From NCBI GenBank assembly GCA_934167445.1, contig CAKPKJ010000005.1, positions 1 through 64,000 on the forward strand: a stretch of DNA of 64,000 nucleotides. Direction: 5' to 3'. Of the stretch, positions 26,863-35,285 are shown piece by piece (positions within the stretch are counted from its first letter, which is position 1; every line of letters begins with the position of its first letter). The notes under the pieces are model-generated. The model was not told the DNA's origin, did no database searches, and saw only the letters and a program-made list of their open reading frames with translations. The stretch is from an uncultured Clostridia bacterium (GTDB lineage: Bacteria; Bacillota; Clostridia; TANB77; CAG-508). Made by a program: the position numbers and the translations under genes.

Positions 26863-26898
26863 AAAAAGTTTCAAAAGACTAGCTTTTTGAAACTTTTT
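26863..26898 (-). terminator. Terminator after the SSB gene
   Basis: A stem of about 15 bp (26863-26877 with 26883-26898) is flanked by A/T runs. It lies downstream of the SSB-like gene and upstream of the membrane protein gene. Confidence 0.8.
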
Positions 26899-26923
26899 AT
26901 ATAATAGAAACTTTTAACTTTTA

Positions 26924-27625
26924 CTATACAGCTTCTTGATTTTCTGTTGACACTTCTTGCTCATTATTATGTTCTTCTATAACTTCTAAACTTCCTACTG
27001 AAACTTCATATGCAACCCTTACTTCAACTGTTCCATCATCATGTTTTTTCTCATATTGTCTTGATTGAACTCTTCCTACTACCTTTACTTGAGTTCCAAC
27101 TTCTATATCTTGGCAGAATCTTGCATTTCTTCCCCAAGCTATACAAGGTATATAATCTGATTTATTATATGCTCTGTTCACTGCTAATAATAAATCTGAT
27201 ATTTCTCTTCCGAATGGTGTTTGTCTATAAATTGGTTTTTTACATATGTAACCAACTAATACAACTTCGTTTGTTATTGTATCTTTTTTTACCATTTCAT
27301 TTTCTTCGTCTTCTTCTTTTTCTTCTACTTCAACGATATCTTTAGCAAATACTGTTAATATTAATCTATTTTTTTCGTTTTCATAGCTGTTGTAAGATCT
27401 AAATTGTCCCTTTACTAATAATTGATGTCCTTCTTGTAATGTTTCTTCTTTTATTAATCTTTCTGAAACAGTAATTGGTATAATATCACTATTTCCGCTT
27501 AAACGTGGTATTTCTAGATTAAATACATAAAATCTTTCTCCATAAATTTCGTGGCTAAATCTTTTTTCTCCTGTAACTTTTCCAACTAATGTTAAATAGT
27601 TGTTTTCTAAATAATTTGTATTCAA
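26924..27625 (-). CDS. Two-OB-fold single-strand DNA-binding protein
   Basis: SSB-related protein with two OB folds: one at about residues 1-105 (LTLVGKVTGEKRF...VFNLEIPRLS) and a second at about 120-220 (EVVLVGYICKKPIYRQTPFGREISDLLLAVNR...YIPCIAWGRNA). They are joined by an acidic linker. The second is the better match to SSB. The normal acidic D-[D/E]-I-P-F tail for partner proteins is absent. The start is a TTG at 27625 after AGGAGG. This is unlikely to be the main replication SSB; a specialised role is inferred. Confidence 0.85.
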   Translation of the reverse strand: MNTNYLENNYLTLVGKVTGEKRFSHEIYGERFYVFNLEIPRLSGNSDIIPITVSERLIKEETLQEGHQLLVKGQFRSYNSYENEKNRLILTVFAKDIVEVEEKEEDEENEMVKKDTITNEVVLVGYICKKPIYRQTPFGREISDLLLAVNRAYNKSDYIPCIAWGRNARFCQDIEVGTQVKVVGRVQSRQYEKKHDDGTVEVRVAYEVSVGSLEVIEEHNNEQEVSTENQEAV

Positions 27626-27735
27626 CTTAAACTCCTCCTATATTTTATATTTATCAATTGTACTTTTTTCTTTACGCTCTCGTTAACTACAATTCTTATT
27701 ATACAACACTTTTTCGGTTTTGTCTACATAAAAAG

Positions 27736-28275
27736 TTAATTTTCTTCAAAAAAGTTAGTTTTTTCCAGTGTTTGCTCCATTATGGGTATTTGTTTTATTA
27801 AAAATATACTGTATATTATTAATACTTCATATATTTTTGGATTACCTTCTTCTCTTACTCTTACAACCTCTTCCCCGATTTCTTTTGTCTTTCCATTTAA
27901 ACATTTTAGGTTTCTTTGCAAATATATTAAAATACTACTTTCAGTTATACTAGAAATTGTTATTGTTGCCCTTCTATTTAATCCATATGTTATTACTGTT
28001 GATTTAAAATTATAAATATTGAAGTCTGTATTTATATCTGTATTTATTACTACATATTTTGCTACATCACACATATGTTTTATCGTACACAATTCATTTA
28101 TAAAATCATTTAAACTTAAATCTATTATTATCGTTTCAAATTTTATATTTTTTATGTTTCCTATACTCTTTTTGCTTATATGAATTAATTTAGTATCTTT
28201 AACAAGATTCTTTTCTAACACATTTTTTATATTTTCAAAAGTGTTGTTTTCTGAAATTATCCCAATAAAAGTCAT
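27736..28275 (-). CDS. Conserved-looking protein of unknown function
   Basis: A 179-residue protein I do not recognise. The first 110 residues alternate hydrophobic strands and helices (TFIGIISENN, KFETIIIDLSL, KYVVINTD), suggesting a Rossmann-like fold. A middle block, VITYGLNRRATITISS, faintly resembles a Mur-ligase-type segment. There is no signal peptide; a hydrophobic stretch near the C-terminus (YEVLIIYSIFLIKQIP) could be a membrane helix. It lies between the deacetylase-like gene and the SSB gene on the same strand. Confidence 0.6.
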   Translation of the reverse strand: MTFIGIISENNTFENIKNVLEKNLVKDTKLIHISKKSIGNIKNIKFETIIIDLSLNDFINELCTIKHMCDVAKYVVINTDINTDFNIYNFKSTVITYGLNRRATITISSITESSILIYLQRNLKCLNGKTKEIGEEVVRVREEGNPKIYEVLIIYSIFLIKQIPIMEQTLEKTNFFEEN

Positions 28276-28333
28276 TTTATAATCCCCTTAAAACTTGTAT
28301 AAATATTTTTCCCTCATATTCCATATTTATACA

Positions 28334-29101
28334 TTAATTTTTTATTTGTGTTCCATTAAAATTAATTTCATAATTTTCTTTGTAAATTAAGTCAGATACC
28401 TTTACAATTTCTAAACCTTTTTGTTTGATGTTTTTTATAATCATATCTAAACTATCTGCTGTATGCTCAGTTCCATTATGACTTAATATAATATCCCCAG
28501 CTTTTGCTTTTTCTATTCTTTTCCACATTTTATCCCCTGTTAGTCCAGTATAATCTAATGTATCTAAATTCCATTGAATTACCTTGTATCCATTATCTTG
28601 AGCAGCACTAATTACCGTGTTATTATATTCTCCATATGGTGGCCTATATAATGTTGTTTTTTGACCTGTTATTTTTTCAATTTTTTCTACAGATTCTTTT
28701 ATTTCCTTTACATTTTCTTCATATGATAAATTCGCAACTTTGGGGTGTGTGTTACTATGGCTTGCAATTTCATTTCCCGCTTCTGCTATCTTTTTGGCAG
28801 CCTCTGGATATTTGTCTAACCAGTCTCCTACTACAAAAAATGTTATTTTTACATTGTTATTTTTTAGAGTTTCTAATATTGAATCTACATCATCTGCATT
28901 CCATGCACAATTCATTGTTAATGCTACTTTGCTTTCTTCTGTTTTTACATTGTATATTGGAAGTAATTTCCCGGTGTTTGCTGATGTTTCCATTGTTTCA
29001 TTGTTTCCATTCATTCCGCTTGCTACGCAGAATAAAAAAATAACTGTAAAAACAGATACTCCATATGCTATTATTTTTTGTTTGTTAAGTACAAAAAACA
29101 T
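28334..29101 (-). CDS. YlxY-like polysaccharide deacetylase homologue
   Basis: Secreted or membrane-anchored NodB-fold protein with an N-terminal hydrophobic segment (IIAYGVSVFTVIFLFCVASG). The metal ligands H-S-N-T-H and the motif RPPYGEYN are present. The first NodB motif, normally with two aspartates (T-F-D-D), reads A-L-T-M-N-C-A-W-N, so the usual catalytic Asp is missing, as in B. subtilis YlxY. Activity is therefore doubtful. I choose the ATG at 29101 because it follows GGAGGT. A role in the spore or cell wall is inferred from the family. Confidence 0.87.
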   Translation of the reverse strand: MFFVLNKQKIIAYGVSVFTVIFLFCVASGMNGNNETMETSANTGKLLPIYNVKTEESKVALTMNCAWNADDVDSILETLKNNNVKITFFVVGDWLDKYPEAAKKIAEAGNEIASHSNTHPKVANLSYEENVKEIKESVEKIEKITGQKTTLYRPPYGEYNNTVISAAQDNGYKVIQWNLDTLDYTGLTGDKMWKRIEKAKAGDIILSHNGTEHTADSLDMIIKNIKQKGLEIVKVSDLIYKENYEINFNGTQIKN

Positions 29102-29287
29102 ATATATAACCTCCATATTTTATGTTTCTTTTTAATATATATGTTTTTATATGGATTTTATTCTTGTATTTCGCAAAATGAAAAAAATTACTTTTTGCGA
29201 AATGGCTTTACTGTTATTCAACTTTTTATTTATTTTTCATATGATATATAAACAGCATATATGTTGTTTATAGAAAGGATGAGATAT

Positions 29288-29761
29288 ATGGAAATGGATA
29301 ATAAAGGTCGTTGCCCAATTCTTGATATTGATGGTGTTATTTCTGGCGGAAAACAATTTGACTTAGATATAACTTTACCAGAAGATAACCGTGATGTTAT
29401 GTATGGTGTTGTTAGAAATTGTTTTAAAGAACCAGTAGAAAATGCAGTAGTTAAATTAGTTGAAGTTGTTTGTGATAAAGGAAAAGATGAAAGAAGACCA
29501 ATAGGTCATACTTTTACAGACAAAGAAGGCGAGTTTGTTTTTGGCCCTTTATGCCCTGGAAAACAATATGCTCTTCAAATTTGGGTAAACAATACTAAAA
29601 AAATTAAAGTTTGTGCAAAATGCCACCACGAAGGAACTTGCTTAAAAGGCGATAAATGTGATAAGTGTGACTGTTATTTAGAGGATAAAAGAGACGATTG
29701 TGATTGTAAAAAAGATGAGCATTTTCTAAAAGAAGCTGATTTTAAGGATTTGAATTTCTAG
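29288..29761 (+). CDS. Carboxypeptidase-regulatory-like protein with Cys-rich tail
   Basis: A 157-residue protein. Residues about 30-105 form a Cna-B/carboxypeptidase-regulatory-like beta sandwich (YGVVRNCFKEPVENAVVKLVEV... FTDKEGEFVFGPLCPGKQYALQI). The tail carries nine or ten cysteines in a short span (CAKCHHEGTC, CDKCDCYLED, CDCKK), which suggests metal binding or disulfide cross-linking. There is no signal peptide. An ATG at 29288 after AAAGGATGAG is the likely start. Possibly a coat or surface component; this is inference. Confidence 0.75.
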   Translation: MEMDNKGRCPILDIDGVISGGKQFDLDITLPEDNRDVMYGVVRNCFKEPVENAVVKLVEVVCDKGKDERRPIGHTFTDKEGEFVFGPLCPGKQYALQIWVNNTKKIKVCAKCHHEGTCLKGDKCDKCDCYLEDKRDDCDCKKDEHFLKEADFKDLNF

Positions 29762-29811
29762 TTATTTTTATTTTTTTAACTTTATAATACAAATATAAAC
29801 AAAGTAAGATT

Positions 29812-29849
29812 AAACCTTCTTGTGTAGAACGAATTGCATAAGAAGGTTT
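29812..29849. terminator. Terminator between convergent genes
   Basis: A 10-bp perfect stem (29812-29821 with 29840-29849) with an 18-base loop is followed by a T-rich stretch on the plus strand. It lies between the Cys-rich protein gene and the convergent nuclease gene. Confidence 0.7.
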
Positions 29850-29878
29850 GTTTTATACATTTGATCGAAACTATAATT

Positions 29879-30937
29879 TTAAATTTTAGATTTTAATTTT
29901 TCTAATTCTTCGTCTGTTAAGCCTGTTGCTTTTTTTATTTGTTCAGATGATATTTTCATATTTATTAAATTTTGTGCTACTTGTATTATTCCATTTTTTC
30001 TGCCAAGCTCTTTGCCTCGTCTTTCACCTCGTCTTTCACCAATTTTTTCACTGTTTTTTCTCTTTATTCTGTTTTCTCTTGCTAACATATCACATACTGC
30101 TAATCCATACATTTGACCATCTCCTTCTTTCCTTGTTTTTTCTACCTTTTCTAATTGTTCTTTCATCTCTTTAATGCTTATCTTCGGTAATAGTATTTTT
30201 ATAATGTTATTTTCAAATTCTTCTTTTGCTTCTTTTGTTATTTTCCCTTGTTTTTCTTCTTCCTGTAATTTTTCTACTATTTTTATAAAGTTTTCTTTTA
30301 CTTCTTCTTCGTTCTTAGATTTTTCTAATAAAAATATTTTTTCTAAAAAGTTGTTACTTTCTAATAGTTCTTGGTTTGAGTATTTATTTACATCTTCTAA
30401 GGCATAAAAACTATTGATTCCTAACTGTTCTTTTAGGTACGTTTCGCATTGTTCTTGTACTTGTAATAAATTTTGTGTTACTTTCCATTTTCCTGAACCT
30501 GTATAGATTACTACTGCTATTATTAATGGAACTTTGTAACTCTTTTGTTTTATTCCTTCCCTGTCTACATTGCTTTTTAATATTTCACTTTTATATTCAA
30601 ATATTCTATATGGCATTGAGTAATCTACTTTTCGTTGATGTTCAATTAGGAAAAATACATTATTATTCTTAAATTTATAGACCACATCTGCTTCTCTTAT
30701 TTCAAAAAAGTCTGTTATATATTCTTTATTGTAATTTATTAAATCATCTGGTTTTATTGGTTCACACAGCTTTATTGCTCTATTTATAAATTCTGCTGCT
30801 TCCTTCTTATTTTCTAATATTTTCTTTACCATTTTATCGTGTTCGTGATGTATTTTGCTATGAGTATGAATAAATGCTTGAGCAAGATTTATATCATCTT
30901 GAAGCTTTTCTTTTAATCCTTTTGGTAGATTATGCAT
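29879..30937 (-). CDS. Rpn family PD-(D/E)XK nuclease/putative transposase
   Basis: Member of the Rpn (RpnA to RpnE, Transposase_31) group, DNA nucleases linked to recA-independent recombination. The N-terminal nuclease core has E-A-D-V-V-Y-K, then VFFLIEHQRKVDYSMPYRIFEY, the family's catalytic region. A Lys/Glu-rich middle and an Arg/Gly-rich segment (GERRGERRGKELGRK) precede the C-terminal helical motif TDEELEKLKSKI. No strong ribosome-binding site precedes the ATG. Such genes occur in many divergent copies and move between genomes. Confidence 0.88.
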   Translation of the reverse strand: MHNLPKGLKEKLQDDINLAQAFIHTHSKIHHEHDKMVKKILENKKEAAEFINRAIKLCEPIKPDDLINYNKEYITDFFEIREADVVYKFKNNNVFFLIEHQRKVDYSMPYRIFEYKSEILKSNVDREGIKQKSYKVPLIIAVVIYTGSGKWKVTQNLLQVQEQCETYLKEQLGINSFYALEDVNKYSNQELLESNNFLEKIFLLEKSKNEEEVKENFIKIVEKLQEEEKQGKITKEAKEEFENNIIKILLPKISIKEMKEQLEKVEKTRKEGDGQMYGLAVCDMLARENRIKRKNSEKIGERRGERRGKELGRKNGIIQVAQNLINMKISSEQIKKATGLTDEELEKLKSKI

Positions 30938-31285
30938 AATATTTCTATTTATATATGTTATTTTTTCTCTATTTTCTATAGCTTTTACCTCCTTCTATTA
31001 TAATTAAATTTTATTATATGAGCAATTTTTATCTTTTTGTCTAATTTAGCAATTTCATATAAAAAGCTCATATTTTCTTTCTTTTATTTGCTTTTTCTTT
31101 TGTTTACTATGTTATTTGAATTTTGAATATTTAGATAAAATTTGAGTTGAACTTTTGAATATTAATTAATCCTAAAAATAAATTTTACAATATAACTAAT
31201 AAACGACTTTTAAAATTTGAATAAATATTTGAATATAAGTTACAAATATTGTAACCGGCAATAAACAAGTTGTCAACAAAAATCG

Positions 31286-31302
31286 TTCGACATTGTTCGA
31301 CA
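31286..31302 (-). promoter_or_regulatory. Two tandem 0A-box-like heptamers
   Basis: TTCGACA occurs at 31286-31292 and again at 31296-31302, one helical turn apart; read on the minus strand each is TGTCGAA, the Spo0A-binding consensus. Spo0A is encoded in this window. Which neighbour would be controlled, the Rpn gene or the pilin-like gene, is not clear. Confidence 0.5.
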
Positions 31303-31438
31303 TTTAAAACTCAAAAATGCTTGATATTGCTGTTTTTTAGTTGCATTTATTTTCGTAATCTCTTATTTTTTATTAATTTTCAATTCATTTTGCGTTAAAA
31401 AATTTATGCTAAAAGATGACTTTTTTGTCGTGAAACCA

Positions 31439-31467
31439 TTGACTAAAAATAAATTTATTTATAAAAT
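31439..31467 (+). promoter_or_regulatory. Promoter of the pilin-like gene
   Basis: TTGACT (31439-31444) and TAAAAT (31462-31467) are separated by 17 bases. It would give a leader of about 200 nt before the ATG at 31673. Confidence 0.5.
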
Positions 31468-31672
31468 ATATGCTGTAATAAATACTTCAATTGGCCAAAC
31501 TATCTACTTAATTTAATAATATTTTTTCATTCAGAAAAGCTAATAATACCAAAGAAAACTGTAAATAATAATGTTGAAAGATTTTCTACAAATAAGAAAA
31601 TATTATTATATTAAAATGTTAAATGAAAAACTAAGTGAAGTAGGAAATCAAAAGAAAAAAGGAGAATTTTAA

Positions 31673-32803
31673 ATGCACAAAAATTCATTTTTTAATAAGT
31701 TAAATTTAAATATTAATAACCAAAATATTAGAGGAATTACATTAATTGCATTGGTTATAACAATTGTAGTGTTGCTTATCTTGGCTGGTGTTTCAATTGC
31801 AATGCTATCAGGACAGAATGGAATATTAACGCAGGCTCAAAATGTAAAACAGGTAACAGAAGAATCAAGTGAACACGAAAAAAGACAATTATCACAAGTA
31901 GAAGCAAGTACACATTTAGAAAATTATGATTATACAGACTCAGAAGGAAATACAGCAAAAATTCCAGCAGGATTTGCAGTATCAAATGTAGAAGGAGAAA
32001 ACTTAGTAAGTAAAGGGCTTGTAATAATAGGAAAAACTGGAAATGAATATGTATGGATACCCTGTACAAAAGACACTTATAAAAGAGAAGAAACAGCTTG
32101 GGGCATCGAAAATGATCCAACAGATAATCCAACAAAAGCACTAAAAGATGAATTAACTTTAACAGGACTAACACCATCTAAAGTGGAGTCAGATAATGGA
32201 ATAACAACAACAGTTTTAAATGAAATAGTAGCACAAGTAAATAGTGAAATAGCAAGTGTAAATGCAAATGGAGGATATTATATCGGAAGATATGAAACTG
32301 GAAAAGAAAATAATATAGCAGTAGTAAAACAAAAACAAGTCCCCTATACAAATATAAAATGGAGTCAAGCTTATATACTAGCAAAAGGAATAGATGTAGG
32401 AAGTAAGGCAACGTCATATTTATGTTCAAGTTATGCTTGGGATACAGCAATAAAGTTTATACAAACACATAGCACTGCAACAAATTATGCTACAACAAGA
32501 AAAAACTTTAATGAAAACTGGCAAGATAGAGAAGTAAAAGACAAAAATGGGAATGCAATTAAAAAATCTGATACCGCAACAAGATTAAATACAGGATTAA
32601 CTACAGCAAAATCAAATATTTATGACCTGGGAGGAAATGTAACAGAATTTACTACGGAATTGAATCCTAATACATCCGAAGCCGTGGTGTTGCGTGGAGG
32701 TGCCTACAACACCTTCGGAAGTCCAGCTGGATTCCGTTGGGACGATATTTCCGGTGATGTGTGGGATGGCTACGGTTTCCGTTCTACTTTATTCTTGAAA
32801 TAG
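31673..32803 (+). CDS. Pilin-like surface protein with C-terminal lectin/FGE-like fold
   Basis: The N-terminus is a type IV pilin-like signal: G followed by I-T-L-I-A-L-V and a hydrophobic helix (about residues 20-45), so the protein is probably processed by a prepilin peptidase and displayed. The rest shows formylglycine-generating-enzyme/C-type-lectin-like motifs: GNEYVWIP, GGYYIGRYETG, IYDLGGNVTEF, and a final V-L-R-G-G-A-Y to Y-G-F-R-S-T-L. The last 110 bases are far richer in GC than the rest of the gene. This end resembles variable ends of diversity-generating retroelement targets, but no reverse transcriptase is in the window. Confidence 0.8.
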   Translation: MHKNSFFNKLNLNINNQNIRGITLIALVITIVVLLILAGVSIAMLSGQNGILTQAQNVKQVTEESSEHEKRQLSQVEASTHLENYDYTDSEGNTAKIPAGFAVSNVEGENLVSKGLVIIGKTGNEYVWIPCTKDTYKREETAWGIENDPTDNPTKALKDELTLTGLTPSKVESDNGITTTVLNEIVAQVNSEIASVNANGGYYIGRYETGKENNIAVVKQKQVPYTNIKWSQAYILAKGIDVGSKATSYLCSSYAWDTAIKFIQTHSTATNYATTRKNFNENWQDREVKDKNGNAIKKSDTATRLNTGLTTAKSNIYDLGGNVTEFTTELNPNTSEAVVLRGGAYNTFGSPAGFRWDDISGDVWDGYGFRSTLFLK

Positions 32804-32834
32804 CTTCTGTGTTATTTCTTTTAACTTTAATATT

Positions 32835-33045
32835 TCAATTGCAATGCTGACTGGATGGAACAGAATCTTAACCCATACTCAAAAACATTAAATCAGCTTT
32901 GAAGATTGCAAATATAAAAAAATAAAACAGATATAAAACATAACAATGGAAAATATGGAGTTTCAACTTCAACAAATCTCAGATAGTGAATATAATATAA
33001 AATAGCTAGATATTTTGAACTTAACCTATACAAGCAAAAACAAAT
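32835..33045 (+). pseudogene. Degenerate fragment of a second pilin-like gene
   Basis: Downstream of the intact gene, 32838-32900 still translates to I-A-M-L-T-G-W-N-R-I-L-T-H-T-Q, clearly related to I-A-M-L-S-G-Q-N-G-I-L-T-Q-A-Q of the intact protein. Around 33025-33045 a stretch matches the intact gene's K-Q-K-Q-V-P coding part. Frames are broken and much of the middle is missing. It looks like the remains of a tandem duplicate. Confidence 0.55.
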
Positions 33046-33046
33046 C

Positions 33047-33078
33047 CCCTTCTTATGTAACTTTTATCATAAGAAGGG
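33047..33078 (-). terminator. Terminator after the dihydrouridine synthase gene
   Basis: An 11-bp perfect stem (33047-33057 with 33068-33078) with a 10-base loop lies 45 bases downstream of the dus stop codon, followed by a T-rich stretch on the minus strand. Confidence 0.65.
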
Positions 33079-33122
33079 AGCTTCATTTTTATCTGGCACA
33101 AAAGGAACAATATTCCAAGCTA

Positions 33123-34100
33123 CTAATCCAAGGTTTTAAAATACTCCTCTATAGTGCTTATTAATTCGTCCTTTTTCTCTATTTTATTTATTGAATTTCT
33201 AAATTCACTTGAGTTTTTCAAGTTTTTAGTATACCAAGAAATGTGTTTTCTAAGCTCTTTTATTGCGACGTCTTCTCCTTTTTCTTCTACGGCTAATTGT
33301 ATATGTTTTTCCATAATTTGCAATCTTTCTTGGTTAGTCGGTTGTGGTAGTTTTTCTCCTGTTTGTAAATAGTGTTTTATATTTCTAAAAATCCAAGGAT
33401 TTCCAAAACTTCCTCTTCCAATCATTATTCCGTCTACACCTGTTTGTTCAAACATTGCTAATGCTGATTCTTCGTCAGTTACGTCTCCATTTCCTATTAC
33501 CGGTATATGTACACTTTGTTTTACTTTTTTTATTATATCCCAATCTGCTTTTCCTGTATAAAATTCGCTTTTGGTTCTTCCGTGAATTGTTACAGCAGAT
33601 GCTCCTGCTTGTTCTGCTATTTGTGCGATTTCTACTGCTACAATATTTTCTTTATCCCAACCTTTTCTAAATTTTACTGTTACTGGTACTTTAGAGTTTT
33701 GCACTGCTGTTTCAATTATTTGTTTAGCTTTTTCAAGGTCTAGTAGTAATTTACTTCCATCTCCATTTTTTACTACTTTAGGAGCAGGGCACCCCATATT
33801 TATATCTATTATGTCTGCAAAGTCACTCATATATTTTACTGCATATGCAATACTTTCTAATTCACTACCAAATACTTGAAAACTTATTGGTCTTTTCTCT
33901 CCTTCTGTATTAAATAGTCTTTTTGTTTTTTGGTCATTATGAAACATTGCTTTTGCACTTGCCATTTCTGTGCATACCATTCCAGCTCCATAATCTTTAC
34001 ATATAATTCTAAAAGGCAGGTTAGTAACACCTGCCATTGGAGCTAATATTAAGTTATTTTCTAATTCTACATTTCCTATTTTTAATTTATGTAAGTACAT
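33123..34100 (-). CDS. dusB: tRNA-dihydrouridine synthase, DusB-like
   Basis: FMN-dependent enzyme reducing uridine to dihydrouridine in tRNA. It has LAPMAGVTNLPFR, the motif DINMGCPAPKVVKNGDGS with the catalytic Cys, VTVKFRKGWD, AVTIHGRTKSEFY, and VIGNGDV...MIGRGSFGNPWIF. All match the DusB branch common in Firmicutes. Length is 325 residues. The ATG at 34100 follows AAGGAG. Confidence 0.94.
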   Translation of the reverse strand: MYLHKLKIGNVELENNLILAPMAGVTNLPFRIICKDYGAGMVCTEMASAKAMFHNDQKTKRLFNTEGEKRPISFQVFGSELESIAYAVKYMSDFADIIDINMGCPAPKVVKNGDGSKLLLDLEKAKQIIETAVQNSKVPVTVKFRKGWDKENIVAVEIAQIAEQAGASAVTIHGRTKSEFYTGKADWDIIKKVKQSVHIPVIGNGDVTDEESALAMFEQTGVDGIMIGRGSFGNPWIFRNIKHYLQTGEKLPQPTNQERLQIMEKHIQLAVEEKGEDVAIKELRKHISWYTKNLKNSSEFRNSINKIEKKDELISTIEEYFKTLD

Positions 34101-34162
34101 ATAATCTCCTTATAATATAGATATTATACTAGTATAATTTTAGATTTTTATATATTATTTTT

Positions 34163-35269
34163 TTATTTCACAAATATAGTTTTTTGCCTTTTACTGCTTA
34201 TGTTTAAAATTAATCCTATACATATAAAGTTTGTTATTAATGAACTTCCTCCATAACTGATAAATGGTAGTGGTACACCTGTAATAGGTAATAGCCCCAT
34301 TACCATACCGATATTTTCTATCATATGGAAAATAAAAATTCCTGTTATCCCTGATACTATTAATGAGCCAGTTTCATCTTTAGCTGTTTTAGCTACATAT
34401 AGACATTTAGTTATCATCAACACATATATTATTATTATTGCTCCGGCAACAATAAATCCCATTTCTTCTCCAATTACAGCATATATAAAGTCTGTTGTCT
34501 TGGGATATAAAAAGCCAAGTTGTGTTTGGTTTCCTTTTAATAATCCCATTCCTGTTAGTCCACCAGCACCTATTGCTAACTTAGATTGAATAATATTATA
34601 CCCTGCACCTCTTGGGTCAGATTCTGGATTTAAAAATATATCTATTCTGCTTTTAGCATGGTCTGGTAATACAAATTGATATATTAATGGTGCTGCTATG
34701 CATATTAAAGCGATAGTTCCTATAATATATTTTTTATCTAATCCGGCTGTAATTAACATTAATGCCGTAGCTACTATAAATGCCATACCTGTTCCAAAGT
34801 CTGGTTGTTTTATTATTAATAGTAACGGAACACCCAAAATAGCCATTAATATTAATAATTTCGTAGGTCTATTTATTTCTGATTTTCCTCTTTCTTGTAT
34901 TCTATTTATTGCCATCGCTAAAAATAATATTACAAATACTTTAGCAAATTCTCCCGGTTGAAATGAAAAGAAACCTATATCAAACCAGCTTCTTGCACCG
35001 TTTATTTCTGGAGTAAATAATACTCCTATTAATAAAATAATAAATAATCCATAAAATATTGGCGACATTTTTACTAAGGTTTGATAGTCAATAAACATTA
35101 CTACTATCATTATAACCAGGCTTACCCCAAGCCAGATACATTGTTTATTAAATTCATCATGATTTGTACTTTGTGTTGCAGAAAATAATGCGACTAATCC
35201 TATTATACTTAATAATATCGCAAAAATTAATATACTCCACTCTATATTTTTTAATTCTCTTTTTCTCAT
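34163..35269 (-). CDS. rodA: SEDS peptidoglycan polymerase RodA
   Basis: Multi-pass membrane glycosyltransferase that polymerises lipid II during wall elongation. About ten transmembrane helices are visible. Conserved SEDS motifs include FQPGEFAKVFVILFLA, KQPDFGTG, and PITGVPLPFISYGGSSL near the C-terminus. The compact length (368 residues) and location next to minD/minE favour RodA over FtsW. Expected partners are PBP2 and MreC/MreD, which are not in the window. Confidence 0.9.
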   Translation of the reverse strand: MRKRELKNIEWSILIFAILLSIIGLVALFSATQSTNHDEFNKQCIWLGVSLVIMIVVMFIDYQTLVKMSPIFYGLFIILLIGVLFTPEINGARSWFDIGFFSFQPGEFAKVFVILFLAMAINRIQERGKSEINRPTKLLILMAILGVPLLLIIKQPDFGTGMAFIVATALMLITAGLDKKYIIGTIALICIAAPLIYQFVLPDHAKSRIDIFLNPESDPRGAGYNIIQSKLAIGAGGLTGMGLLKGNQTQLGFLYPKTTDFIYAVIGEEMGFIVAGAIIIIYVLMITKCLYVAKTAKDETGSLIVSGITGIFIFHMIENIGMVMGLLPITGVPLPFISYGGSSLITNFICIGLILNISSKRQKTIFVK

Positions 35270-35285
35270 TAAACCACTCTTTTTC

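Larger units (their letters stand above)
30938..31672. other. 735-base intergenic region with two 0A-like boxes and a promoter
   Basis: Very AT-rich region between divergent genes. It contains two TTCGACA heptamers 10 bp apart and a plus-strand promoter near 31439-31467 (separate entries). I see no coding frame with a ribosome-binding site. Confidence 0.6.
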
